DNA of 64,000 nucleotides. Origin: Macquaria australasica. Its lineage: Eukaryota; Chordata; Actinopteri; Centrarchiformes; Percichthyidae. A program made the position numbers and the translations under genes. The notes beneath the pieces are model-generated. The model searched no databases. It was not told the origin of the DNA and was given only the letters and a program-made list of their open reading frames with translations. Positions 34,421-45,619 of this stretch are shown one piece after another; positions within the stretch are counted from its first letter, which is position 1; each line of letters begins with the position of its first letter. The DNA lies in assembly GCA_005408345.1 (NCBI GenBank), contig SEMN01000204.1:434001-498000 (forward strand). The letters run 5' to 3'.

Positions 34421-36304
34421 GAATTTCCAATATCTCCTTTGCCTCCAACTACGTATACAACAAAACACGTCCACCTCACATGTATTATTAATTATTAAAC
34501 ATGTATTATTGCTGTAAAGTAACTAATTTGGTGGCTCATTCATTGTTGGACTTATAGGTAAAAGCACTTGTGTAATACCAAAAAAATCTTCATAAACCAT
34601 AAATATTGTTCCTTTCATTAATTAACCTGCATCATTATGACAGAACTGAAAAAGGCTACATGGTGTTCATTTGTATGTTTTGTAGTTAGTTTGTTTATCA
34701 GAGTGGATTGGCTTTTTCTCTCACATCAACTGATAGAAAAAAAGGTTTGAAGTAGAGGTGGCACCGCTGCGCTGCCATTCACTGTGTATCATCTGAGTGC
34801 CGGGTCTTATCTGTGACCTTTTCTCACGGCCTGTGCTCTGAGATTCTATCTGCTTCATGAAAAAGGGACAAGTGGGCAGTTTAAATTTGAACTGAAATTG
34901 CCTTGATATTGTCTTAGCCCGTTGGATGGGTTATGCAGTCAGGGAGTGGAGTTGTTTTCTCTTCATCCATTTCTCTTGGGTATTTCTTTTTTTCTGTAGG
35001 CAATTTTTCATTTTTACTATCACTGCTTGTGAAACTTTTTGTTTTTGTGTGTCCTTGACATTCCTTTGTACCAAAGTGACTTTGTATTTCACTGGCCAAT
35101 TTGTATTTACAAAACCACTAATTAGAGTTTTCTCCCATTAGATCAGATATTATTTTTATGTATTTATTAATCACAGGCAGTTACAAATGTCCCTTTTATT
35201 TTCATTCTTTTAAATAGAAAGAAACAAATAGAGGAAGCATGTGCACAAGAGGCAGGAAAAGAGAGCTGAGTGAGAGGAAGAGAAACATAGAAAGGCAGAG
35301 GGATGAAGGACTGTGGAGAGTAAACAGGGAAATGGCAGATGAAAGCTTGAAGATGTTGAGGGATTTTCTGGAAGTGATTGGCTGTCTTTGTGGTCTCAGG
35401 TTTTTATAATCCCATCCTGTGATGCTCTAATCTCCCCTTTCTTTTGTACAGAGTAAATACCCTGATTACATGGGGCAAAACTGGCAACTTGTTATAAAAA
35501 TGGAAATGAAGAGCCAAGGGAAACCCTTTATTAAATACTTGCCTTTCTATACATACCCCGTCAGGCCACTGGCACCCACACGATTACCATGAAAGATAAT
35601 TTCACCAGAGCGCGTGGGACCTAAAGGCTCATTGAGGAACTTTGAGGCACTTGTGAAACAGCAAAGCAAACAATAGTTGCTCTGGATTTTCTCACCCCAG
35701 CTTCCTGTCAAGATGTTTTTTGTGGGCTATAATTAAATGGGAGAATTAACAGTGATTGTACATTTCATCCTCTCTAGAATCCAGGTCGCTGATTTATTTT
35801 TATTTTTTTGCCATCTGCTCCATTTTTAAGTCACAGCCATTCACATTTCCTCTTTTCTTTTTTCTTTTTTAAAAAACAAAACCCCTCTTATAATAAACCA
35901 TTTCCTGATCAAAATGAAGCATGAGTGTGAGCGGTTTTGTGCGGATGAAGGTCAGAGGACCTTGCTAAAGGGAAAGACAGGCTCATTTGCATGTTTCATC
36001 TCACATCGCTCAGCGTATAACATGAATTGTGAGCGTTAAAGCTCAGCACCTGTGGCCACAAACGCAGATGAGCGTATATTGTAACATTAGCATGATTATT
36101 GATTTTCTCTTTTTCCATTCATATTAGATGGTTGAACTGCAGCACATTCGTCTGAGGTCAGAAGCTATTCATAGATATATAGCAAGGATCTTTCCATTAA
36201 TGATTGTGAAGGAGAGCTGAACAGTAAATCAATATTGATGCCAGAATATATGATTCAGTATCATCTGGATCTTGGTGAGCATAATATCAGTATGCACTCA
36301 GCAG
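34421..36304. other. Unique non-coding DNA, possible conserved blocks near its end
   Basis: No gene or repeat recognised. The stretch 35930-36140 (CTCATTTGCATGTTTCATC, with ATTTGCAT octamer-like core, and TAGCATGATTATTGATTTTC) has the look of a conserved enhancer, by texture only. Confidence 0.3.
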
Positions 36305-36420
36305 CTGGTTTATTAGGTACTTCTTGCTGAAACTAATGCAGTGTAATACAGCATCCTACCTTCATGGAGGCTATAATAGAGAGGTGCTGATTCAACTTTA
36401 TTGTCATTTTTATTTATGTT
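36305..36420 (+). repeat. TTTATTAGGTACACC-family repeat
   Basis: Begins CTGGTTTATTAGGTAC, then AAACTAATGCAGTGTAATACA and CCTACCTTCATGGAGG. I know this order from a frequent fish repeat. The copy at 3725-3960 is in the other orientation. Confidence 0.5.
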
Positions 36421-36611
36421 TATTTTTCCATTGCACAATCTCTCGGTACATATCCTGTTCACAATTGTTTAAAAATATTTATTTAAAGGAATCCATGTCA
36501 CAAACAAACTCTTAAAACTCTTAAATATTGCCGTGGGGCTCAGAAATCCAGTATCACTTAGGCTACAGAACATTTTTTCTGTGTATATCTTGAATAATGT
36601 CTTTTTCCAGG
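36421..36611. other. Non-coding DNA
   Basis: Nothing recognisable. Confidence 0.35.
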
Positions 36612-37005
36612 TCTTTAAAGGAATATTTTTACATTTTGGGAAATAAATGTATTTGCTTTCTTGCCGAGAGATTGATGAGAAGATTGATTCCACTCTCATG
36701 TCTGTACGCTGAATTTGAAGCTACAGCCAGCAGCCGGTTAGCTTAGGTTAGCATAACGTCTGGAGTCAGTGGGAAACAGCTAGCCTGGCTCTGTCCAAAT
36801 GTAACAAAATCCACCTATCAGTAGCATCTAAAACTCACTAATTAACACATTTTATCTTTGTTTAATCATTGCAAAAACAAAAGTGTACAACAGCAGGTGT
36901 TGGTTTTACGGGGGGACTACTTTGTGGCCAGGCACAATCACTTCCTGGAGTCCTGCCATCACCGTGAGACTCTCTGCAGGAAATTGCTCTGCTCGGCACC
37001 AAACT
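36612..37005 (+). repeat. Interspersed fish repeat (TTAAAGGAATATTTT... type)
   Basis: Ordered landmarks are TTTAAAGGAATATTTTTACATTTTGGGAAATA, TGCTTTCTTGCCGAGAG, GATTCCACTCTCATGTCTGTACG, TACAGCCAGCAGCCGGTTAGC, AGCTAGCCTGGCTCTGTCC and TCCACCTATCAG. I recall this string as a very abundant fish MITE- or SINE-like repeat. It is non-coding. A second repeat (family B, antisense) follows directly. Confidence 0.6.
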
Positions 37006-37009
37006 AGTC

Positions 37010-37150
37010 AGACGCAGTTAGTGACTAGCTGGTGAACATAGTGGAGCGAGCCAGATATTTCCCTCAGGAGTTGGCAGACTGCTGGGCAAAAGGGGGACTT
37101 GGTGGCCTGAAACACGAATGCTAATGTTGCTCCATAACCGCTGGATGTGT
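37010..37150 (-). repeat. Dispersed repeat family B, antisense fragment
   Basis: GAACATAGTGGAGCGAGCCAGATATTTCCCTCAGGAG is the reverse complement of the segment around 7925-7970. It abuts the preceding repeat, so the two may form a composite. Confidence 0.55.
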
Positions 37151-38904
37151 AAATATAAGCAACTGTTTGCTAACAAGTTCACCATATCAACTTTAAAGAT
37201 GGTTAAATGTCAATGTTGTGTTCGCAACTTGTTTCCGCTGCCCCCAAGTGGCAAAAAAAGTTACTGTTCCTAAATTCCTTTAGTTGCCTAAGCATACCCA
37301 TACAAATGTTAATTATTCAGCATGAACATTTTAAAACTTGGCAGATATGTTTATTCAGAACATGAATTTATTATGCTGAGTAAAAATGCACTTACAGTGG
37401 CATTACAATTCTCTCAAAATCAAATTAATAGTATAAAAACTTAATTTCTATGATACAGGGTTGGGTTATTTTACCTTAAAACAGTCTCTCAGTTGTATTT
37501 CCCGAAAGTGATCTACAGCATATTACAGTTCTGTTATGAAAAGCTTTTTTATTACTTTTGTCTAACATATATATAATATACAGCACATGTTCTGAATGTG
37601 TCTGTGATTGCGGATCCTAAAACCTCTCCAGCGACAATATTCTGCCTGGGGTTTTTGGTATAAAGCTGTTCAATATTAGCCCTCTATATTCCCTCTATAT
37701 TCATGATCTGAATGGCAAAATTTATTCATGGTGAAACTGCTTCCCAAGAGAAAAAAAAAAAAAAGGCTGCGATAGCTACTCTAGTCCATTACTGCGATAG
37801 AAATGGAAGAGATGCACTGACTCTTCCATAGGCGTTTTCATGTATGTGCACGAGGTTTATTGATTTACACAAACTCATCAAGTGGGTTTTGTCTTGCACT
37901 GTTTATATGTGCATGCACAGTCATTTGTGCCTTCCGCTGATTATGAGAAGAATTTCAGTAAGCTGTATAAATGCATTGCAGTAGAAGTTAATAGTATCAC
38001 TCAATCATCCACACTGCGGTTTTTAATTCAATAGATTTGTCATATAATTGCTGCCCTATAGCACACAAGCCATGTCAATCATTTCCCCTTCGTAGTGTTG
38101 TTATCATTCCCTCCCTGCAACTTTTTCTGAAATGATTCAGTGCCGAGGCTCAAGGCAGGAAGGATGGATGTAAATACAGATAGGAGCTGTAAAAATTAAC
38201 AGCCTGGTGTATGTTGGGCAAGTGTCACAACTTGTGGGAAGCGACATGATTGGTATGACTCAGAATATAGCATCAACATCTGTACAAACTGTTCAGTAAA
38301 CTGCAGCTCTCGACGCCTTAATGTCGGTGTTAATGCTCTGAATATGGCCCTAATTGAAGCAACATAATTAGATTAACATGATCACGTGACGTACATCGAG
38401 TCTACCTCACCATTTTTATAATCACATTAACATCAAAGCATCAGTGTGCATGGAAAAATGTACAGATTTCTTTATGGAACGCCTGTTTCCGTTGAATTGG
38501 ATGCCTCAAAATGCCAAGCTTTACCTCCCACAGCCAGGTTTCCCCTCAGGCAAGTTATTACGCAACAGAAAGTGGACCGGCTATGTGAGGCAGAGTGAGC
38601 GAAGAGTAATCATGCATTCTAATTTGAGGCTTTGGAGACTGGTAGAGAAAGACAAGGCCACTTAAAGACCCGTTCGCCCTCCTCTGACAGCATTTTGTTT
38701 TCTCTCCATTACTGTGAGCAGTGTAACCAGAGGCTGCAGTGACCCTGCTCACACTCTGTAGAGTGTCGTTTGTTACACACACAGAAAAACTGTAAGAGAG
38801 AACTGAAAACATAAGAAAAGTTTCTTGAAAATTGGTTTACCCACATAAGGAGTATTTCTCTCGTTTCTGTATGGTCGCTTGAACCACTGGTGCCCACTAG
38901 AATA
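37151..38904. other. Unique non-coding DNA
   Basis: Poly(A) at about 37750-37764. The part 38040-38420 has a conserved-looking texture but no evidence beyond that. No gene. Confidence 0.35.
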
Positions 38905-39056
38905 ATACTAGTTTCTTGTCTAGTCTAGAACAAACTAGAGTGTAATAGTCTTTAATATAATAGACTAATGTATTGTGCTATATTCCTGGTTGTATTCTAG
39001 TCTATTCTATTTTAGTCAGTACTGTAGTCTGTTCTAATATATTCTGTTGTATTCTA
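38905..39056. repeat. Degenerate TCTAGTCTATTCTA tandem repeat, left block
   Basis: Dense 5-mer words TCTAG, TCTAT, TTCTA and TGTTC fill this stretch (for example GTATTCTAGTCTATTC). The same texture resumes at 40350, on the other side of a MITE, so the array was one block split by that insertion. Confidence 0.65.
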
Positions 39057-39201
39057 GAGCTGAAATGATTAGTCAATCAATTGATTTAAAAACAATCTGC
39101 AGATATCTTTGGTAATCGCTTTGTCATTTCAGTTGTTTTTCAAGCAAATATAGTTTTTAAAAAAAGACAAAACATTCTCTGGTTTCAGCTTCTCAAATGA
39201 G

Positions 39202-39692
39202 GCAAGGCAGCTTTATTTATACAGCACATTTGAAACACAGAGGCAATTCAAAGTGCTTTACATAGGCAAAGAACAGCATCAGAATGACATTCAGAACCAA
39301 TGAAAAATCAATTAAGATAGAATAAAAGGACATTTTAAAATAAGATAAATTGAGATAAAATGAAATACAATACATTAATGAAATAAAATACAGTTACAGT
39401 GCAGTAATAAGATGTAAGTTGCCAATGCAACAAAGGAAATAAAAGTGCATTAGAGAAACCAATCAAGCAAAGGCACAGGAGCACAGCAGAGTTTTTAATG
39501 GGGCGCATTTGAGATCTTGGTTCCATCTGTGTGCAGCTTCACAGCTAAAAGCAGCTTCACCCTGTTTGTTTGTTTCTGACTTGAGGTACAACCAGTTGAC
39601 TGCTTTCTAAAGATCTAAGGGCCCTACTGGGTTTATATTCTTCAAGGAGATCAGAGGTGTATTTTGGCCCAAGATTATTTAGTGATTTATTT
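39202..39692 (-). mobile_element. LINE 3' region, antisense, inserted in the MITE
   Basis: Starts GCAAGGCAGCTTTATTTATACAGCAC and continues GGCAATTCAAAGTGCTTTACATAG, the reverse complement of the LINE tail seen in sense at 42895-43041. The remainder, to about 39692, resembles 3' untranslated sequence (CTACTGGGTTTATATTC, TTTAGTGATTTATT) with an A- and T-rich middle. It is probably a 5'-truncated non-LTR element. No coding part is evident. Confidence 0.65.
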
Positions 39693-39775
39693 ATGAGATG
39701 ATTTGCTGCTTTTCATTGTCATAATTCACTGTAAAATGAATGTCTTTTGGTTTTGGATTTTTTTTGGGGGGACAT

Positions 39776-40249
39776 ATCATATCAGCCCTGTTTTAGCCTC
39801 TCTTCACTGGTTACCAGTAAGTTTAAGAACTGATTTTAAGATTTTACTGATTACCTTTAAAGCACTTCATGGTTTAGCTCCCAGGTATATTGCTGATTTG
39901 CTGCTCCCCTACGAATCAGAGCGCAGCAGCCGCACATCCTCAACCAGGGCTCTGCTGGCTGTCCCAACTCTAAAGGCGACTGGGCTTTTGCAGTCAGGAC
40001 CCCTCAGCTCTGGACCTGCGATCTGAGGCTGCAGAATCACTGACATCTTTTAAATCACTTCTCAAAATGTATCTAACGTGTCTTGCTTGTTTTTATCTTA
40101 TATTATTGTTTTGTATTTTAGTTTTGTATAATTTTTATTTGCCTCACTGTAGTCCTGAAATGTTTTAATCCTTGTTCAGCAAAGTAAAGCACTTTGTAAC
40201 TTTGTTTTAAAGTTCTGTATAAATAAAGTTTATTATTATTATTATTACT
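39776..40249 (+). mobile_element. L2-type LINE, C-terminal coding end and 3' tail
   Basis: The translation from 39775 reads YHISPVLASLHWLPVSLR, DFKILLITFKALHGLAPRYI and ADLLLPYESE, the conserved C-terminal region downstream of the reverse transcriptase in L2-like LINEs. The usual APxLWNSLP block is damaged by a frameshift near 39995. The next conserved piece, RSEAAESLTSFKSLLKMYL, appears in another frame at about 40016-40075. The 3' end has GTAAAGCACTTTGTAAC, ATAAATAAAGTT and an ATT-repeat tail (40225-40246), the normal L2 tail. The element is 5'-truncated to about 470 bases. Confidence 0.85.
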
Positions 40250-40349
40250 TTTTCTGGACATTTCATAGGCTATACGATCTATTGAGTGAAACGAAAAATA
40301 ATCGGTAGATTAATAGATAATGAAAATAATCGTTAGTTGCAGCAGTTGT

Positions 40350-40850
40350 TTTCTAGTGTATTTGAGTAGAGACTAAAATAGTCTATTCTAGAGTCTATTA
40401 TGTGTTCTATTTCTATTCTATTCTAAAATAGTCTGTTCTGTTGTAGTTTATTGTGCTATATCTGTTCTATTATATTCTGTGTTATACTATTCTGTCCTAT
40501 TGCAATCTAGAGCTGAAATGGTTAGTCAACTTTGATAATCAATTAAATTGTTTGTCATTTTTCAAGTAAACTAGACGTGTCTAGTCTATTCTATTTTTGT
40601 CTAGTCCTGTCTGTTCTGGTCTAATGAGTAATAATGATTCATAAATGTCTGAAATCACAATTTACTGAAAACTATAGAGTAAATTGTAATTATATAGATA
40701 GTAGTGAATGAGTGAATCAGTGAGTGATTTCAGACACATATTTTGTTGTCTAGAGTTTTTCTATTCTATTTTAATAGGTTTAATCTATTCAAGCCTGGTC
40801 TAGTTTAGTCTTCTCTGTTCTGTTCTGTTCTCTTTTCCTTGGTCAGCTCT
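40350..40850. repeat. Degenerate TCTAGTCTATTCTA tandem repeat, right block
   Basis: Continuation of the array at 38905-39056: TAGTCTATTCTAGAGTC, TTCTATTCTATTC and CTGTTCTGTTCTGTTC. It is broken at 40509-40575 by a second MITE piece and at about 40630-40740 by unrelated sequence. Confidence 0.65.
40509..40575 (+). mobile_element. Left-end fragment of the TAGGGCTGCAAC MITE
   Basis: TAGAGCTGAAATGGTTAGTCAAC and GATAATCAATTAAATTG match the left end of the copy starting at 39057, including the shared TCTAGAGCTGAAATG junction. It may therefore be a local duplicate of array plus MITE end rather than an independent insertion. Confidence 0.55.
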
Positions 40851-40885
40851 GGTTCAGGCTGTAATATTGGCTGCTGCAGCGCTCA

Positions 40886-41034
40886 TTTCTGCTTTGCGGT
40901 GTGTGTTTGTGTGTGTGGGTGTTTGTTAGTGACAAGGGAAGAGGATATGAGAGAAGTTGACATTGTACACTTGGCTGTTGTTTCCACCAGACATGGTGTT
41001 AATCATGCATATCTTGCCAGCATCTGCTATGATG

Positions 41035-41067
<33 letters not shown>
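40886..41067. repeat. (GT)n tract and (AT)n microsatellite
   Basis: A GT-rich tract occupies about 40896-40925 and a pure AT run 41038-41067. The IYIYIY strings in the frames crossing this region come from the AT run. Confidence 0.85.
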
Positions 41068-41070
<3 letters not shown>

Positions 41071-41904
41071 TTTTTTTGCTCATTATTCTGTGAAGCTGGT
41101 CCTGGCCTTTACTGTAAGTGCAGCAAGTGCTTGGATGCCGACTCCTGTACAGCTCGTTTATTTGCTGATCATAGGATGTAGTTTGATCAAAGGCTGTCCT
41201 GTTGAAATAGGTTCCTGTTATGTTCTCTGGTAACTTTTAACTGAAACCTTTGTTTGGTGCACACATTGGGATTCAACTTTTGATCTGTTTGGGAACCTTT
41301 TAAAGTAATCATTGCTTTTTAATTATAGATCCTCCCCACTCTGCAATAAATTCAGTTTGTTTGTCAGATCTTTAGCCTATAAGCACTGCCCAACCTCATG
41401 AAATCAGTTTTTGGCCCAAGGCGTCAATACTTTTCTTTTAGATATTCACACTGAAAGTTCAGTGTTGAATGCACCCTTTATTCAAATCTCCACGAAGTCT
41501 GCAAAATCCTCATAATTTGTTATTATTATAATAGAACACAGGACTGGGCTTAAAATCAACAATATTATGTCCTTCCCATATCAGCTTTGGAAAAAACATA
41601 TCTTTAAAAAAAAAAAGGGAAAAAAAGTTTTTATTAATGCCAGCATTTTACTTCCAACTTGTCTTATCTGTTTAATGTTATTGCTTTTAATTTTTTATAT
41701 TACTTGTCTGTATTTTATTTCCATTTTATTCTTGTATTATTGTAATATGTCTGATTTTTTTTCATTGCAGTCCTGACATGTTTTTGTTCCTGGTTCGACC
41801 ATGTACACATATAAACTAATCAAACTGATGTTCATTGCCATGAGCTGTGTTCCACTCTTATGCATTATATCAGATGAAACTCTATAATCTCAACTCCCTC
41901 AAAT
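41068..41904. other. Unique AT-rich non-coding DNA
   Basis: No recognisable gene or repeat. Confidence 0.35.
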
Positions 41905-41990
41905 ACTATCTTTTCTGGAGCTTTTAACCGCATCTCACGGTCTTCATCAGTGAATGGAGCTGGCTCAGGCGTCATCACGTTACCTAAGTG
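41905..41990. repeat. Repeat family D fragment
   Basis: CTTTTCTGGAGCTTTTAACCGCATCTCACGG matches blocks at 42450-42500 and at 53243-53465 (TTTCTGGAGCTTTCAACCGTATC). Confidence 0.55.
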
Positions 41991-42064
41991 TGGAAATGTC
42001 ATAAATGGGGAGATTGGACACCCCTGTCTTTGTTAAAGGATGGTGTTTGGCATCAGAATGGGCC

Positions 42065-42392
42065 GTGCTGATATGAGGGCCAATATCAGCTTATTGTAGA
42101 TACATTTGTATATTTTGGTTAATAACAATAACAAGGGCTGTCAGTAGAGAAAAGCCCAAAATATGTTTGACATAACTTGGAAACCATTACATAATTCTAA
42201 ATGAATCTAGCGAGCGCTGACAAGTTTATTTTTCTACAGTAAAATGTTCCACTCAGAACATATGTCAGTCACAGTTCTTTAAACGAAAAACAAATATAAG
42301 GGATCCTTGTCAAAGCTGTCTGTGTATGTTATGTGTTTATGTTATACAATGAGTATCGGTCGATATATCATTACCATATTTTTGTAACTCAA
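42065..42392 (+). mobile_element. MITE family C copy
   Basis: GCCAATATCAGCTTATTGTAG, then CAAAATATGTTTGACATAAC, GCGAGCGCTGACAAG and GAGTATCGGTCGATATATC follow the order of the copy at 22036-22432. Confidence 0.7.
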
Positions 42393-42449
42393 GCATGGAG
42401 GTTCATTCCTGACGTTGGAAACAGTATGTGACAAAATAATATCATCCTA

Positions 42450-42562
42450 AAGGTCCACTTACTAGCTTTTCCTAAGCTTTTAGCCACATCTCATAGTTTT
42501 ATCATGCAAATATATTTTTATGCGTTTGAAAGCTCATAAAAAGCTACCAAGTGGATCTTTGA
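42450..42562. mobile_element. Short palindromic element, family D
   Basis: Left arm AAAGGTCCACTTACTAGC-TTTTCCTAAGCTTTTA is answered on the right by the reverse complement of CAAAGATCCACTTGGTAGC-TTTTTATGAGCTTTCAAA. The whole is about 112 bases with some 35-base imperfect inverted arms and an AT-rich loop. This is a complete miniature element by shape. Related single arms lie at 41905-41990 and 53243-53465. Confidence 0.65.
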
Positions 42563-42894
42563 GTTTAGATTGTTTGGCTATATAGATGATTGGCTGCATC
42601 TATATAGTGATTTTATCGAACAAATGTTGTAAAACAATAATACAATATCATCAGTCATGATGTGATTCTTCTGAAAGTGGATAAATGATAATGTTTATCT
42701 GTTAGAGTAGATACATGATCACCGGCCCTTACAGAACATGTTTAAATGTTTAGTAACAGACAAAAAAGCAAAATCCTGGATCTAGATAGACAACAAAAAC
42801 GAATCACCCTGGCCATTGGTCTAACTTTGCACCAAAATGTATTGAAATCACTAAACATTTCTATTAGATGTCCTAAAAGACAAACAAACAGGAT
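42563..42894. other. Non-coding DNA
   Basis: Nothing recognisable. Confidence 0.35.
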
Positions 42895-43041
42895 CTAAGA
42901 TTTTTAATTTTAATGTTTTCTGCTATTGTAATGTTTTCTTAAACGTCTTGTGTTCAATGTATTTCTATGTCCCTGTAAAGCACTTTGAATTGTCTTGAGT
43001 CTGAATGGTGCTGTAGCCTATAAATAAACTTGCCTTGCCTA
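42895..43041 (+). mobile_element. LINE 3' tail, sense
   Basis: CCTGTAAAGCACTTTGAATTG, GAATGGTGCTGTAGCC and TATAAATAAACTTGCCTTGCC form the standard 3' end of a common fish non-LTR element. The antisense relative is at 39202. Upstream AT-rich sequence from about 42895 is probably 3' untranslated. Confidence 0.75.
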
Positions 43042-44539
43042 AGACATCAGCTCCTTGGTGGAGGTAATAAATGAAATGATGGAGAGATGGAGCAACGGAG
43101 CGGTGGGTGGGTGGGTCAGTCATGGCCAAAGAATGCCAGGGCCAAATCTCGTCCCCAGTCCGGTGTTATTAGCAGCAGCAGAGTGTTGCTGGGCTCTTTC
43201 TTAAGGCCACACTGTTTCTGCTTTCTGTGTCTGGTTCCCCTCCAGTTCACTCTCTCTGTGAGGGGCTCTTACTCCCCGTTTGGCAGTGCTGTAAATTGTT
43301 TCTGTCAGCTTAGATAAACGGACCCCTGGGTTTGTCCATCTCCCCTCCACACACACACCGTTACGCACACATGCAAGCACAAACATGCACACACATATAG
43401 ATTATGCTGTAATCAAGCAGTAAGGGTTTACTCTTTCCTCCCTTGTTTTGGAGGCTTGTTTACTTGTTTCCCACACTATTAATATTCTGCTCTTCTGCAA
43501 GGTATCAAAAGGTTCACCTTCCTGAAGCAGATGAAGATGGATTTTATTTATTTATGCTTTGCCAGCGATGTGGGATTGAATGCCTGGAAAAAGACTCTTA
43601 AATGGCCGTGCAGTCACCTCCAAAAATATGCGAAAGATGGATTTAATACGTAGAGTGTTAATTAATAATACTAATTGTTTTGGATTCACCTTCCTGCATG
43701 ATACGGAATGTCTTCACTGCAAATTGGGGGAGATCAAGAAGGAGAAAAGGCATAACACTTTTTAAAAAGAAATAAAAATCTCATGGCAACTGAGTCTGAC
43801 ACTGGCAGAGAGAGAGATTGAAACAGAAAGCTTGAGGGATGGAGAATTTCCCAACTGAAAGTATCCTTCAGTGCCATCATTTTCAGCCGAAATTGATTTT
43901 CTTTGAACAAGGATATCATCTTGCTTCATGGTTTGTTGCCATAAACCATTGTGCAAACCGATTCACTTCTCCTCTGATACAGTGTGATGGCAGTGATAAT
44001 TCTTTTTTTGTTGTTTTTTTCTTGTATTTGTTTAGGGACTTTCTTATGTCATTTCTGCTGAAATGTAATTTAGTCAGGCAGTATTGTTCCCTGTTGATTT
44101 GATATAATGAAACGAGGCGGCGCTTCTCTTGTTTGTTGAAGCATTTTGCTTTTATTCCAGATGTCTCCCAGAAAAAAAAAAGAAGGATGAAGAGATAAAC
44201 AATAAAAGCACTGATGCAAATTAAATCTAATATGGAATAAGTGAAACAACACAATTTAAGGACTGGCGTATTTAAAATGTCTTTAAAATGTCTTTAGATG
44301 ATAAATATTTAAAAATGGTTCTATTAATGTATTATTATCTGCTCTTGCTTCACATTGAAGACCTTTCCCAATCTGCTGTTGACATTTTCAGTTGAATATC
44401 ATTCCTGCCGAATATCTGCTTGCATTTAACAAAGAGAAACGAATGAATGGATGAATGATGGAGGAAAGAGAGATGACTAGATGAACACATGATAGTAGTA
44501 GCACTATTTTACAGTGCTCTGCTTTTCTGGGAACAACAG
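43042..44539. other. Unique non-coding DNA
   Basis: CA/TG-rich patch at about 43345-43400. Overlapping frames of 60-112 codons on both strands have no family pattern. Confidence 0.35.
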
Positions 44540-44780
44540 CAAGCAAGACCCTCAGTACACAGACGACAAGGTTACAGTTGATTGTCTCTCAAATTGCTTA
44601 GCCCATTATTTTATGACTCCACATTGTATTCCTTATTTCCCACTATGTCTTGGCTTTCACAGAATGAATGCCGCTTGCAGCTTATTAATTAATGCTGAGT
44701 TTGAAAACATTGCTGCTAGAGGAAAAAGGGTCAGCCATAACATAATGATAGCCAAAGGCCACAAGTATTCTTAATCGTCG
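44540..44780. other. Candidate conserved non-coding element
   Basis: Balanced, repeat-free block with homeodomain- and octamer-like words (CAGCTTATTAATTAATGCTG, CATAACATAATGATAGCC). Open for 86 codons on the plus strand without a known protein pattern. Suggested by texture only. Confidence 0.25.
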
Positions 44781-45619
44781 GGTCCCTCGTCAGCGCTGGT
44801 CATAGGAAGTAAATCCTTCATTAAGCTGGAGTTTCCTGCAGAGGTAGCATATTAACGCTTGTTTACCACAAGCCTCAAAGCACTCAGTAACAGAGGTCTT
44901 CAGCAAACAGGAAGTGCTGTTGGATTGCAGGGCGGTCTGTTTCTGAGGGACTGAATTTGAAGGGATGAAAGTGCTGTTTGCTGTCTTTTGATGCAATACG
45001 GCTCGGTCTCCCTGGTTCACTGTCTCTCTTTGTTTTTGTGTCACTGCCTTTGTTTCTCACACATACAGTATATACAAAAATGCAGACACTATGATCTATT
45101 ACAGTATACACACATACAGGCTCATGTGCGCACACACAGAGCCTGTAGGTATACTGAAGATGAGGCAGAACGAGGGAGTGGTTGCACCCGGAGAGCTCAG
45201 CCAGACTAAGTGTAATTGCATAGGTGGATGGGAGTCTAATAACGGTCTTATGGAAGCAAATTATTGCTGTTTTGCCTGCAGAGATACTCCAGTGCAGTCG
45301 TTTTCATGTTGTTGTTACGTTTTGTCTTGAGGGGGCACAACTCAACATTTTCTGTCTGTCTCTGTCTGTTAGCCACAGTTTTTGCTGCGCCGTCCTCCAC
45401 CCCCTCAAACACAGACTCTGTTAGAGCTGAGATGAGGTAGGAATTGGAAAAGGTGTGAATATTATATCCCACGGCGAGGGATCATTACAGCGAGCACTTC
45501 AAGGTTTTGTGCCACCTTTTCTTTCCATCCTTCCATCATATGACCTTTCCTATTACAGAAACCCCTAAGAAAAGAGGCCGCCATCTTACCAGACAGACAG
45601 TTAGCTGGTCATGTAACAA
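44781..45619. other. Unique non-coding DNA
   Basis: CA/TG-rich patch at about 45055-45140. Many overlapping short frames, none convincing. Confidence 0.35.

Larger units (their letters stand above)
39057..40347 (+). mobile_element. TAGGGCTGCAAC hAT-like MITE, interrupted twice
   Basis: Three pieces align in order with the intact copy at 60502-60874. The left piece, 39057-39201, starts AGAGCTGAAATGATTAGTCAATC and reaches CTGGTTTCAGCTTCTCAAATG. The middle piece, 39698-39772, reads ATGATTTGCTGCTTTTC and TTTTGGTTTTGGATT. The right piece, 40250-40347, reads TCTGGACATTTCATAGGC and ends AATAATCGTTAGTTGCAGC. The gaps are filled by two retroelement pieces. The direct repeat ATGAG at 39197-39201 and 39693-39697 brackets the first insertion as a likely target duplication. 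Flanks TATTCTAG and TTTTCTAG may be the MITE's own 8-base duplication, though they lie in a tandem repeat. Confidence 0.75.

Noticed and set aside
40839..41181. Two frames ending in IYIYIY strings
   Set aside because: The strings come from the (AT)n microsatellite at 41038-41067; the rest has no family pattern.
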